Shown here piece after piece: positions 6,672-14,377 of a stretch of 18,454 nucleotides of DNA. The stretch is from the NCBI GenBank assembly GCA_028871595.1, contig JAGWMT010000035.1:1-18454 (forward strand), read 5' to 3'. The position numbers and the translations under genes are program-made. Under the pieces are notes generated by a model, which saw nothing but the letters and a program-made list of their open reading frames with translations, searched no databases and was not told the DNA's origin. Numbering within the stretch: position 1 is the first letter of the stretch; the number at the start of each line of letters is the position of its first letter. Source of the DNA: Elusimicrobiota bacterium (GTDB lineage: Bacteria > Elusimicrobiota > Elusimicrobia > UBA1565 > UBA9628).

Positions 6672-7109
6672 CTACTTCGAGCGTTCCTTGGCCGCCGTCT
6701 TGGCGGGGAGGTTCGCGCCGATGTCCTTGCGCGCCTTGAGAATGTCGGCCCGCTTGGATTCTCGGTCGGCCCTCAGTTGCGCCCGCACGGCGTCCTTCTT
6801 GGCCTTGAAGTCCACGCGGACTTTCTTGATGGCCGCGGTCTTGTCGGCGGCCGACTTCGCGGCGTCGGCTTTGACCGCGTTCGTGGCGGTCTTCTCCTGG
6901 GAGTCGAGGTCCTGGATCTGGGATTTTTGGGACGCCCAGTCCTTTTGGATGGCCGCCCGGTCCGCGGCGATTTCCTGACGGTCGGCTTTGACGGCGGCCT
7001 TCGCCGCGGCGGGATCCGCGGATTTTGACGGCGGGGCGGGGGGCGCGTCGGCGCGGGCGAGGGATAATCCGGCGGCGATCAGCAGGACGGCGGCGAGGAC
7101 GGTCTTCAT
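6672..7109 (-). CDS. Small secreted coiled-coil protein of unknown function
   Basis: I place the start at ATG 7109 rather than an upstream in-frame candidate at 7133. A GGAGA Shine-Dalgarno sequence lies 6 nt before it, and it begins the signal peptide MKTVLAAVLLIAAGLSLARA. The 145-residue product then has an Ala/Pro linker and one long charged helix (about residues 38-140) dense in Ala, Lys, Asp and Gln, very likely coiled coil. Repeating K-A-D/R-x-x-x units such as AAVKADRQEIAADRAAIQKD are visible. It has no cysteine and no lipobox. Low-complexity composition makes homology calls unreliable. It precedes a second small charged secreted protein 64 nt downstream, probably in the same transcript. 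Together they suggest an envelope role. Confidence 0.75.
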   Translation of the reverse strand: MKTVLAAVLLIAAGLSLARADAPPAPPSKSADPAAAKAAVKADRQEIAADRAAIQKDWASQKSQIQDLDSQEKTATNAVKADAAKSAADKTAAIKKVRVDFKAKKDAVRAQLRADRESKRADILKARKDIGANLPAKTAAKERSK

Positions 7110-7156
7110 CTTCGATCTCCTAGGCCGGACCAAGGGGCGTCCGGTCGGCCTTGGAA

Positions 7157-7162
7157 ATCATA
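7157..7162 (-). promoter_or_regulatory. Candidate -10 element for the two-gene secreted-protein operon
   Basis: TATGAT lies on the minus strand (7162-7157), 47 nt upstream of ATG 7109. There is no clear -35. Here the leader is long enough for the visible GGAGA ribosome site, unlike at the leaderless promoters. Confidence 0.35.
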
Positions 7163-7200
7163 CGGTTCGCGGGCGGAAAAGTGCGCGGCCGGCCGGCTTG

Positions 7201-7938
7201 CTAGCCGCCGCGCCCGGAGGCCCAGGCCTCGGCGGCGGCCAGTTTTTCCGCCGTGCCGATGTCGTGCCAGGCCCAACGGTCGCCCCGGAAGGCGCGGATG
7301 TCGGCGCCACCCGCCGCCAGTCGGAGGTAGGTCTTCGTGATCGAGAAAATGCCGCTCTCCGTCATTTGATCGAGCAAAGCGGGAGAGACCACGTGGACGC
7401 CGTCGAACGGGAGACGCTTCGCGCCGGTGACGGCGCCCTTGGCCCAGGTGGTCCGTCCGGACTTGCGGTCGTCGTGGCCGACGAAGCGGCCTTTCGCGTC
7501 GAAAAGATAGGAACGGCCGCTCTCCCGCTCGCGCACGGCCAACGTCGCCAGCGCCTTCGATTCCAGATGCGCGGCGTACAACGCCTCGAGATCCAGATCG
7601 CTGAGCACGTCCGCGTTGTGCACGAAAAACGGCTCCCGGCCGCGGAGCAGGGCGGCGGCCTTCTTGAGCGCCCCGCCGGTGTCGAGGAGTAAATCATCCT
7701 CGCGCGAGACGGAGACGGGAACGCCGTGCCGCCGAGACAGTTCCGAGCAGAAGTCCGCGACTTTTTGCGCGTGATGGTGGGCGTTGACCACGAACGACTT
7801 CACGCCCGCGCCCTTGAGGCGGACCAAATTTCGTTCGAGCATGGGAACGCCGCCGACGGGAATGAGCGCCTTGGGAATCTCATCCGTCAGGGACCCCAGC
7901 CGGGAGCCGACTCCGGCGGCCAGAATCAGGGCCTTCAT
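7201..7938 (-). CDS. murU: MurU-like sugar-1-phosphate nucleotidyltransferase
   Basis: The 245-residue product begins MKALILAAGVGSRLGSLTDE then IPKALIPV, the G-x-G-x-R...P-K nucleotidyltransferase signature with R13 and K23. LDTGGALKKA (85-94) is the GTG-type loop seen in MurU, HNADV (107-111) supplies the metal-binding Asp, and HDIGT lies near the C-terminus. MurU (N-acetylmuramate-1-phosphate uridylyltransferase) makes UDP-MurNAc from UTP in peptidoglycan recycling. The length matches MurU (about 220-240) rather than the longer GlmU or RmlA. Its ATG overlaps the stop of the upstream kinase fusion as ATGA (7935-7938), indicating translational coupling. This mirrors the amgK-murU gene pair of Pseudomonas. 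The sugar specificity (MurNAc, GlcNAc or another) is inferred from context, not read from the sequence. Confidence 0.78.
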   Translation of the reverse strand: MKALILAAGVGSRLGSLTDEIPKALIPVGGVPMLERNLVRLKGAGVKSFVVNAHHHAQKVADFCSELSRRHGVPVSVSREDDLLLDTGGALKKAAALLRGREPFFVHNADVLSDLDLEALYAAHLESKALATLAVRERESGRSYLFDAKGRFVGHDDRKSGRTTWAKGAVTGAKRLPFDGVHVVSPALLDQMTESGIFSITKTYLRLAAGGADIRAFRGDRWAWHDIGTAEKLAAAEAWASGRGG

Positions 7939-9359
7939 TTCGCGGGCCAGGCCTTCTTCTCCCGGTGTGACACCGTCACGGCGACGCCCTGGTCGAGCAG
8001 ATGCTTGGCCAGCCGCTCGGCGCAGTACACCGACCGGTGCTGTCCGCCCGTGCAGCCGAACGCGACGAACAGGTGGGTGAAATTGCGCCGGCCGTAGTCC
8101 TGGACGGCCTGATCCACCAAAGCGAAGGCCGAGCGCGTCCAGCGGTCCACCGGCTCCTCCTTGGAGAGGTAGGCGATCACGTCCGGGTCCTGGCCGGTGG
8201 ATTCGGCGAACTCGGTCTTTCGGCCCGGGTTGGGCAGGCAACGGCAATCGAAGACGTAGCCGCCGCCGTGGCCCTTGTCGTCGCGCGGCATGCCTCCCTT
8301 GTAGGAGAAGCTCTGGATCCGGACCGTCAGCTTGAGCTTCGCCGCGCCGAATTGGCGCAGCGCCGAGGAGCCGACCAGGCGCTTGAACACGCCGGAGAGT
8401 TCCGGGACTTCGACGGGCAGGGTGGAGGTCAGCAGCACGTGCTCGATGTTGCGGATCGCGTAGGGGATGCTCTGCAGGAACAGGGGCTTCTTCTCATGGA
8501 AGCCCCGCAGGCCGTAGGCGCCCATGGCCTGCATGATGCGGATGAGGACGAAGCCGGGAAAGAATTTCTTGAACTCGGCCTTGTCCACCTTGGCGTGCTT
8601 GCCGGCCTCGCGGATGTAGAGGTCCAGGAGTTCGTCCCGAAGATCGAACGGGACGTCGGCCTTCGCGTCATAAAGGAGGGAGGCGATGTCGTACTGCAGC
8701 GCTCCGCGGCGGCCGCCCTGGTAGTCGATGAAATAGGGCTTGCCGTCCTTGAGCATCACGTTGCGCGATTGGAAGTCGCGGCACAGGAAATAGGTCCGCT
8801 CCGCGGCCAGGAGGTAGTCGGAGAAGACCTGGAAGTCCTCCTCCAACCGCTCCTCGTGGAAGACGACGCCGCCGAGGGTGAGGAAGTAGTACTTGAAGTA
8901 GTTGAGGTCCCACAGCATGGACTGCTTGTCGAAGCTCTTGCGCGGGTAGCACCAGCGGTCGTCGATGGTGCGTCCGGCCACGATCTGGATCTTCGGCAGC
9001 CAGCGCACGACGTCGCGGTAGGCGGAGACGACGTCCTCCGGAAAGCCGGCCGCGCGCCGCTTCTTCCCGAGAAACTGAAAAAGCGTGGTGTCGCCGAGGT
9101 CTTCCTCCAGGTACGCGGTCCCGGTCGAGTCTTCCGCGTAGAATTCGGGAACCGGGATGCCCTCCCGGCGGAAGTGCTTGGAGAACTCGATGAAGGCCCG
9201 GTTCTCCTTGACGTCCGCGTTGACCACCCCGACCGCCGTCGTGCCGCCGCCGGAGAGGCGGTAGATCTTCCGGTTGGAGCCTTCCGCCCTCACGGGAGTC
9301 AGCGTCTCGGCCGCGCGGCCGAAGCGGTTCCGGAACAGAGTCATCAAGGGATCGGTCAC
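7935..9359 (-). CDS. AmgK-like sugar kinase fused to a RapZ C-terminal domain
   Basis: The product is 474 residues in two parts. Residues 1 to about 330 are an aminoglycoside-phosphotransferase-fold kinase like AmgK: a nucleotide-binding N-lobe, a CRDFQSRN catalytic loop (193-200; D195, N200; Cys replaces the usual His) and IDYQGGRRG (211-219) with metal-binding D212. Residues about 342-474 match the C-terminal domain of RapZ: VRIQSFSYKGGMP, VFDCRCLPNP, TGQDPDVIAYL, and GCTGGQHRSVYCAERLA (435-451). In E. coli RapZ this domain binds glucosamine-6-phosphate. The P-loop domain of RapZ is absent. The likely role is ATP-dependent phosphorylation of recovered MurNAc/GlcNAc for the coupled MurU-like enzyme, with the RapZ part sensing an amino-sugar phosphate. 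GTG 9359 lies 6 nt after a TAAGAT -10; ATG 9344 is an alternative. Confidence 0.85.
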   Translation of the reverse strand: MTDPLMTLFRNRFGRAAETLTPVRAEGSNRKIYRLSGGGTTAVGVVNADVKENRAFIEFSKHFRREGIPVPEFYAEDSTGTAYLEEDLGDTTLFQFLGKKRRAAGFPEDVVSAYRDVVRWLPKIQIVAGRTIDDRWCYPRKSFDKQSMLWDLNYFKYYFLTLGGVVFHEERLEEDFQVFSDYLLAAERTYFLCRDFQSRNVMLKDGKPYFIDYQGGRRGALQYDIASLLYDAKADVPFDLRDELLDLYIREAGKHAKVDKAEFKKFFPGFVLIRIMQAMGAYGLRGFHEKKPLFLQSIPYAIRNIEHVLLTSTLPVEVPELSGVFKRLVGSSALRQFGAAKLKLTVRIQSFSYKGGMPRDDKGHGGGYVFDCRCLPNPGRKTEFAESTGQDPDVIAYLSKEEPVDRWTRSAFALVDQAVQDYGRRNFTHLFVAFGCTGGQHRSVYCAERLAKHLLDQGVAVTVSHREKKAWPAK

Positions 9360-9365
9360 CGGCGC

Positions 9366-9395
9366 ATCTTAGCGCTTCGCGCCCCCGCGCGTCCA
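9366..9395 (-). promoter_or_regulatory. Promoter of the kinase-MurU operon, leaderless type
   Basis: The minus strand has TGGACG (9395-9390), an 18-nt spacer and TAAGAT (9371-9366). Six nucleotides then lead to GTG 9359. No Shine-Dalgarno sequence is present, so the mRNA probably starts at the GTG. Confidence 0.5.
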
Positions 9396-9409
9396 TGCGC
9401 CCGCGCGCG

Positions 9410-9439
9410 TTGCGCGCCGCGCGACGGCCGTGCTATACT
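9410..9439 (+). promoter_or_regulatory. Sigma-70 promoter of the efflux operon
   Basis: TTGCGC (9410-9415), an 18-nt spacer and TATACT (9434-9439) lie upstream of ATG 9473. A short leader then carries an AGGAG ribosome site (9464-9468). Unlike most promoters in the window, this one yields a leadered mRNA with room for an operator. Confidence 0.6.
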
Positions 9440-9441
9440 AA

Positions 9442-9459
9442 TGACTGAACAGTCAGTCA
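9442..9459 (+). promoter_or_regulatory. TetR-type operator overlapping the transcription start
   Basis: TGACTG-AA-CAGTCA (9442-9455) is a perfect 6-bp inverted repeat with a 2-nt centre, extended by a further GTCA (9456-9459). Such TGACTGaaCAGTCA palindromes are typical of TetR-family repressors of RND pumps. It starts 2 nt after the -10 and so covers the expected start of transcription, where a bound repressor would block initiation. No tetR-like gene lies in the window. Confidence 0.6.
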
Positions 9460-9472
9460 ATTCAGGAGAATC

Positions 9473-10738
9473 ATGATTTTCTCGACCCTTGCCGCGGCCT
9501 TGCTGGCCGCTTCCGGCTCCCCCGCCGCGGCCGCCGACGCCAAGATCCTTACGCTCGACGACGCTTACGCCGCCGCCTTGGTCCGCAGCGAGACGATCGC
9601 GGAGAAGGGCGAGACCTACGCCCAGGTGCTGGCGCAGATCGACGAGATCTGGGCCGCCGTTCAGCCGCGCTTGAACCTGAACGCGAACCATGTCTGGCAG
9701 GACACGCCGGGACAGGGGGTGAACTTCCCGCTCCCCGCCAACCAGGACACCGTCGCGATCAACGGCCACCAGCCGATCTTCGCCGGATTGCGCGATTTTC
9801 TGGCGGTGCGCGCGACCAAGGTGGAAAGCGAGTCCGCCGAACTGGCGCTGACGCGCGCCAAGCAGCTCCTGTATCAGGACGTCGCGGGCGCTTATCTCAA
9901 TGAGCTTCAGAACCGCCGCCAGATCTCCACGCTGGAAGCGCAGGTCAAGCTCACCGACGACCGCATCAAGGAGTTGAAGAACTTCGTGGACATCGGACGT
10001 TCCCGCAAGAGCGAGATTTTGGCGGCCCAGTCCCAACTGGCGCAGGATCAGGCCGATCTCGCAGCGGCCCGGGGCGGCGAGCGTCTGTCCCAGGAAACCC
10101 TCCAGTTCCTCACCGGCTTGAGCGGCGAACTGGCGCCGCAGGAGGTCGAAACGCCGGCCGCCGCGGACGACATCCAGTCCTTCCTGGACCGCGCCCAGAC
10201 CCGGCCCGACGTGGAGGCGGCGCGCAAGGACTTCGAGTACGCGGACATCTACGTGACCATGCAGGGGCGCCAGCACCTTCCGACGGTCTTCCTCGACGGA
10301 AATTACTACCTGCGCCGTCCGAACAATTTTTCCAAGAACGTGCATTGGGACGCCACGTTGACCGGGCAGCTCCCGATCTACTACGGAGGTCAGATCGCCG
10401 CGCAGGTCCGGGAGGCGAAGGCCGCCCGCGGGATCAAGGAGGCCGCGTTGTCCCTGGCGTCGCGCCAGGCGGCGCTCGAGGTCCGTTCCGCGCACAGCGA
10501 CCTGGAATCAGACCTCTCCGTCGTGAAGGCGCTGCAGAACGCGATGAACCTGGCGGAGGCCAACGCCAAGGCCCAGGCCGAGGACTACCGCCACGGAATG
10601 GTCACCAACATCGACGTGCTGACCAGCCTGACCGTCGTCCAGAACACGCGCCTGCGGCTGGACCAGGCGGAGATCCAGGCGTACGACGCGCGCGTCAGAC
10701 TTGAAGTGGCCGCCGGCGGCCCCCGGAGCGTGAAATGA
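9473..10738 (+). CDS. TolC-family outer-membrane efflux channel
   Basis: The product is 421 residues. A signal peptide (1 to about 20, SPAAAADA) is followed by the internal duplication typical of TolC: LTLDDAYAAALVRSETIAEK at the start of repeat one, and a second half beginning about residue 245 (TRPDVEAARKDFEYADIYVT). Both contain long Ala/Gln/Glu-rich helices that form the periplasmic tunnel. LPTVFLDGNYYLRRPN and ATLTGQLPIYYGGQIAAQV are the beta-barrel strands. HGMVTNIDVLTSLTVVQNTR is the characteristic near-C-terminal helix. It forms the trimeric exit duct through the outer membrane for an RND pump. ATG 9473 has an AGGAG site 4 nt upstream. Its stop overlaps the pump's ATG as ATGA (10735-10738), showing tight coupling. 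Confidence 0.92.
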   Translation: MIFSTLAAALLAASGSPAAAADAKILTLDDAYAAALVRSETIAEKGETYAQVLAQIDEIWAAVQPRLNLNANHVWQDTPGQGVNFPLPANQDTVAINGHQPIFAGLRDFLAVRATKVESESAELALTRAKQLLYQDVAGAYLNELQNRRQISTLEAQVKLTDDRIKELKNFVDIGRSRKSEILAAQSQLAQDQADLAAARGGERLSQETLQFLTGLSGELAPQEVETPAAADDIQSFLDRAQTRPDVEAARKDFEYADIYVTMQGRQHLPTVFLDGNYYLRRPNNFSKNVHWDATLTGQLPIYYGGQIAAQVREAKAARGIKEAALSLASRQAALEVRSAHSDLESDLSVVKALQNAMNLAEANAKAQAEDYRHGMVTNIDVLTSLTVVQNTRLRLDQAEIQAYDARVRLEVAAGGPRSVK

Positions 10739-13700
10739 GCCTTTCCGACCTTTCGATCCGCAACCCCGTCTTCGCCTGGATGCTGATGCTGGGACTGATG
10801 GTCTTCGGCTGGATCGGCTTCCACCGGATGGGCGTCAGTCAGCTCCCCGACGTGGATTTCCCTATCGTCAACATCACCGCGAACTGGGAGAACGCTTCGC
10901 CCGACGTGATGGAGACCCAGGTCGCCTCCATCATCGAGGACTCGGTCGCCAGCGTCGAGGGGATCACGAACATCACCTCCTCGTCCCGCCTGGGCTCCAC
11001 GACGGTCACCATCGAGTTCGCGCTGAACCGCAAGATCGACGCCGCGGTCCAGGACGTGCAGAGCCACCTGTCGCAGGCCCAGAAGGACCTTCCCAAGGAC
11101 ATGGACCCGCCGATCATCCAGAAGGTCAACCCCGAGGACCAGCCGATCATGTGGCTGGCGCTCAGCGCCAAGCCGGGCTCCGACGTCACTTTGTCCGATA
11201 TCTGCCGTTACATCAACGAGCACCTGAAGGACGAGCTCTCGATGATCCCGGGCGTGGGCAACATCAACCTGGGCGGCTACGTGGACCCGAACCTGCGCGT
11301 CTGGCTGGACGCCGACAAGATGGCGGCCAAGGAGATCACCGTCGAGGACGTGCTCGACGCCATCAACGCCCAGCACGCCGACGTTCCCGCCGGCTGGATC
11401 GACACCGCCGACAAGGAGTTCAACGTCCGCGTGTACGGAGAAGCGGCGACTCCCGCTGAATTCGCCAATCTGCTCATCCCGACGCGCCGCCGCGGCGGCG
11501 CCGTGTACCGCAAGATCCGCATCTCCGATATCGGCACGGTCGAGGACGGGCTCAACGACATCCGTCGCATCTCCCGCTACCAGGGCGACCGCGCGGTCGG
11601 TCTGGGCATCATCAAGCAGCGCGGGACCAACGCGGTCGCGGTGGCCGACGCCGTGGACGCGAAGGTCAAGGCGCTGGAGCCGCTGCTTCCCAAGGGCATG
11701 CAGCTGCGCAAAGTGTTCAGCTCCACTCAGTTCATCAAGGACTCGGTGCGCGAGCTGGACGGCGAGCTGATCCGGTCCGTGATCCTGACGTCCTTGGTCT
11801 GCCTCTTGTTCCTGGGCTCCTGGTCCGCGACGCTCAACGTCCTGCTGGCCATCCCGACGTCGATCCTGGGCACCTTCATCATCCTGTACTTCTGCGGCTT
11901 CACCATCAACAGCTTCACCATGCTGGGCCTCTCGCTGGTGGTCGGCATCATCGTGGACGACGCGATCATGGTGCTGGAGAATATCGCCCGCTACCGCGAG
12001 GAGGGCTATTCCAAGATGAAGGCGGCCATCGTCGGCGCGCGGGAGATCACCTCGGCCGCGTTCGCGGCCTCCCTGGCCATCCTGGCCATCTTCATGCCCG
12101 TCGTCTTGATGGACGGCATCGTCGGCAAGTTCTTCTTCCAGTTCGGCGTGACGATCTCCGTCGCCGTCGTCATCTCCCTGCTGGAGGCGTTGACCATCGC
12201 CCCGATGCGCTGCTCCCAGTTCCTCGAAGTCGGCGCGTCGAACGTCGTCACCCGCTTCGTGGACCGCGGGATGGACCGGGTCCGCTCGGGCTACCGCCGG
12301 ACGCTGGAGAAGTTCCTGGATCATCCCGGGAAGGTCGTGACCGTGTCGGTGGTGTTGTTCGCGCTGTCCCTGTCGATGGTGCGCTTTCTTAAAAAGGAGT
12401 TCATTCCGTCGCAGGACCAGAGCATCTTCCTGGTGAACGTGACCCTGCCCCTGGGCGTCTCGCTGGAGCACACCGACAACCTGTTCAAGGAAGAACTCGA
12501 GCCCTGGATGAAAGCGCGCCCCGAGTTGGACCATTATTACTGCGCCATCGGCGGCTTCCAAGGCGGCCAGGTCAACACCGGCATCTTCTTCGTGACGATG
12601 AAACCGCGGGGAGACCGGCCGATGTACCACGGCCATCGCGAGACGCAGGGGGACTTCATGGCCCTGGTCCGCTCGGAGTTCTCGAAAGCGCCGGGCATGG
12701 ACCGCGTGTCCATCCTGGACATGTCGCAGGCGGGCTTCTCCGCCCAGCGCGGTTACCCGATCCAATTCATGATCCAGGGTCCCGAGTGGGGGAAGCTGGC
12801 CGAGTACGGAGCGGAGTTCCGCAAGCGCATGAAGGCGACCGGGCTGATGACCGACGTGGACACGGACTACAACCCGGGCATGCCCGAGATCCAGATCCAT
12901 CCCGATCGGCAGAAGGCCGCCGAGCACGGCATCACCGCCCGCTCGATCGGCGACACCATCAACGCCATGATCGGCGGCGTCAAATACGGCAAGTTCACCC
13001 AGCGCGGCAAGCGCTACGACGTGCGCGTGCGCCTGGTGGACAAGGACCGCAACAGCCCCAAGGACATCGACCGCATCTGGGTGCGCGACCAGTTCGGCAA
13101 CGTGGTGCGCTTGCCCGAGGTCATCACGCAGAAGGTGGAGCCTTCCCTGTTCGCGATCTCGCGCTACAACCGGGAGCGCTCGGTCTCCGTGTTCGCGAAC
13201 CCGGCGGCGGGCAAGTCCCAGGGCGAGGGCCTGGAGGCCGTGCAGGCGATGGCCAAGGACATCCTCCCCGAGGGCTACCACATCGTGATGTCGGGCAACG
13301 CCCAGCTCTTCAAGGAATCGCAGATGAACATGCTGTTCGTGATGATCATGGGCGTCTTCGTCGCCTACATGATCCTGGCGACGCAGTACAACAGCTTCAT
13401 CCACCCGGTCACCGTCCTGATGGCCCTGCCGTTCAGCGTCACCGGGGCCTTCCTGGGTTTGGCGCTCACGCACCAAAGCCTGAACATCTACAGCATGATC
13501 GGGCTGGTCCTGCTGATGGGCATCGTGAAGAAGAACTCGATCCTGCTGGTGGACTTCACCAACGAGCGCCGCAAGCACGGCCTGGGCGTCCGCGCGGCCC
13601 TGCTCGACGCGTGCCCCGTCCGCCTGCGTCCCATCCTGATGACGTCCGCGGCCACCATCGCGGGCGCCACGCCGCAGGCGTTCGCCACCGGGCCGGGCTC

Positions 13701-13893
13701 CGAGCTGATGGTCCCGATGGCCGTGACCGTCATCGGCGGCGTCCTGGTCTCCACGGCGCTGACCTTGCTGGTGGTCCCGTGCTTCTACATCCTGATGAGC
13801 CGCTTCGAGAGCACGAAGTCCGACACGGAGCTCAAGGAGGCGCTCGGCGAACTGGGCGAGCTTCCCGCCGAGAAGACTCTCGTTCACGCCTGA
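10735..13893 (+). CDS. RND efflux transporter, AcrB/HAE-1-like
   Basis: The 1052-residue length is that of the AcrB/MexB class. It opens with LSIRNPVFAWMLMLGLMVFG (TM1) and has two periplasmic porter/docking loops. The first large TM block carries VGIIVDDAIMVLENIARYRE with D408-D409, equivalent to the AcrB proton-relay aspartates. TM10 has GIVKKNSILLVDF, whose K933 matches AcrB K940. The proton pathway is intact and the protein should be a proton-motive-force-driven exporter of drugs, dyes, detergents or lipids. Heavy-metal (CusA) features are not seen, but the substrate cannot be told. Normally a periplasmic adaptor joins pump and TolC. None is encoded beside this pair, so one must come from elsewhere. 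It is controlled by the operator at 9442 together with the channel gene. Confidence 0.93.
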   Translation: MSLSDLSIRNPVFAWMLMLGLMVFGWIGFHRMGVSQLPDVDFPIVNITANWENASPDVMETQVASIIEDSVASVEGITNITSSSRLGSTTVTIEFALNRKIDAAVQDVQSHLSQAQKDLPKDMDPPIIQKVNPEDQPIMWLALSAKPGSDVTLSDICRYINEHLKDELSMIPGVGNINLGGYVDPNLRVWLDADKMAAKEITVEDVLDAINAQHADVPAGWIDTADKEFNVRVYGEAATPAEFANLLIPTRRRGGAVYRKIRISDIGTVEDGLNDIRRISRYQGDRAVGLGIIKQRGTNAVAVADAVDAKVKALEPLLPKGMQLRKVFSSTQFIKDSVRELDGELIRSVILTSLVCLLFLGSWSATLNVLLAIPTSILGTFIILYFCGFTINSFTMLGLSLVVGIIVDDAIMVLENIARYREEGYSKMKAAIVGAREITSAAFAASLAILAIFMPVVLMDGIVGKFFFQFGVTISVAVVISLLEALTIAPMRCSQFLEVGASNVVTRFVDRGMDRVRSGYRRTLEKFLDHPGKVVTVSVVLFALSLSMVRFLKKEFIPSQDQSIFLVNVTLPLGVSLEHTDNLFKEELEPWMKARPELDHYYCAIGGFQGGQVNTGIFFVTMKPRGDRPMYHGHRETQGDFMALVRSEFSKAPGMDRVSILDMSQAGFSAQRGYPIQFMIQGPEWGKLAEYGAEFRKRMKATGLMTDVDTDYNPGMPEIQIHPDRQKAAEHGITARSIGDTINAMIGGVKYGKFTQRGKRYDVRVRLVDKDRNSPKDIDRIWVRDQFGNVVRLPEVITQKVEPSLFAISRYNRERSVSVFANPAAGKSQGEGLEAVQAMAKDILPEGYHIVMSGNAQLFKESQMNMLFVMIMGVFVAYMILATQYNSFIHPVTVLMALPFSVTGAFLGLALTHQSLNIYSMIGLVLLMGIVKKNSILLVDFTNERRKHGLGVRAALLDACPVRLRPILMTSAATIAGATPQAFATGPGSELMVPMAVTVIGGVLVSTALTLLVVPCFYILMSRFESTKSDTELKEALGELGELPAEKTLVHA

Positions 13894-13926
13894 CGCGCGC
13901 GCTGGACGCCGCGGCGGACGATGGTC

Positions 13927-13932
13927 TATGAT
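13927..13932 (+). promoter_or_regulatory. -10-like element upstream of the cupredoxin gene
   Basis: TATGAT at 13927-13932 has no good -35. Two starts are compatible with it. GTG 13939 lies 6 nt on and is in frame, giving a leaderless form with ten extra residues. ATG 13969 lies further on behind a GGGAGGA ribosome site. The second is preferred because it begins the signal peptide. Confidence 0.4.
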
Positions 13933-13968
13933 CGGGTCGTGCCGCGCCCTCGCGGCCGGGAGGATTTA

Positions 13969-14355
13969 ATGAAGAGCATTCTGATCGCCGTTCTCGCCGT
14001 CGCCGCCGCCGTCGCCGTTCAGGCCGCTCCGGCCAAGCCCGCCGCTCCGGCCAAGGCCGCCGGCGCGGTCCGGGAATTCAAGACGGTCAACATCGAGGTC
14101 AAGGGCGAAAAAATCTGGTCGCCCTCCTTCTTCGTCGTGAAAAAGGGCGACAAGGTCAAGATCACCTTGGTCAACACGGCGTCGGGCATCCACGCGTTCG
14201 CCATCGACGGCTATCCCGTCAACGTCCAGGTCAACAACGCCGAGGGAGACAACTCGAAGGTCGTCGAATTCACGGCGAACAAGGCCGGAATCTTCCGCAT
14301 CTACTGCTCGATGCACGCCGGCCACGTCGGCGGCCAGCTGCTGGTTCTCCCCTAA
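13969..14355 (+). CDS. Periplasmic cupredoxin-domain protein
   Basis: The product is 128 residues from ATG 13969 with GGGAGGA 4 nt upstream. Residues 1-20 form a signal peptide, followed by an Ala/Pro/Lys linker (about 20-34). The rest is a beta-sandwich with IWSPSFFVVKKGDKVKITLVN, the early ligand H75 in GIHAFAIDGY, and the C-terminal copper loop YCSMHAGHVGGQL with C113, H116, H119 and M115. This is the ligand pattern of a mononuclear type-1 copper or Cox2/N2OR-derived cupredoxin fold. CSMHAGH has only one Cys, so a binuclear CuA site is unlikely. Roles in such families are electron transfer or copper carriage in the periplasm. It lies downstream of the RND pump but has its own -10. A methyltransferase gene starts 22 nt after its stop. 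Confidence 0.85.
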   Translation: MKSILIAVLAVAAAVAVQAAPAKPAAPAKAAGAVREFKTVNIEVKGEKIWSPSFFVVKKGDKVKITLVNTASGIHAFAIDGYPVNVQVNNAEGDNSKVVEFTANKAGIFRIYCSMHAGHVGGQLLVLP

Positions 14356-14377
14356 TCGTCCGGACGGATCGGACGGC

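Noticed and set aside
7184..7200. GC-rich palindrome just after the MurU-like gene as a terminator
   Set aside because: The repeated GGCCGG can fold several ways and the following CACTTTTCC is a poor T-run. It is not strong enough to annotate.
8001..9476. 491-codon plus-strand frame opposite the kinase-RapZ fusion
   Set aside because: It is a shadow frame with Val/Leu/Gln-rich translation lacking motifs, while the minus-strand protein shows two full domains.
10585..13887. 1100-codon open frame antisense to the RND pump
   Set aside because: It is an exact shadow of the pump gene in GC-rich DNA, with His/Asp/Gln-rich low-complexity translation and no recognisable domain.
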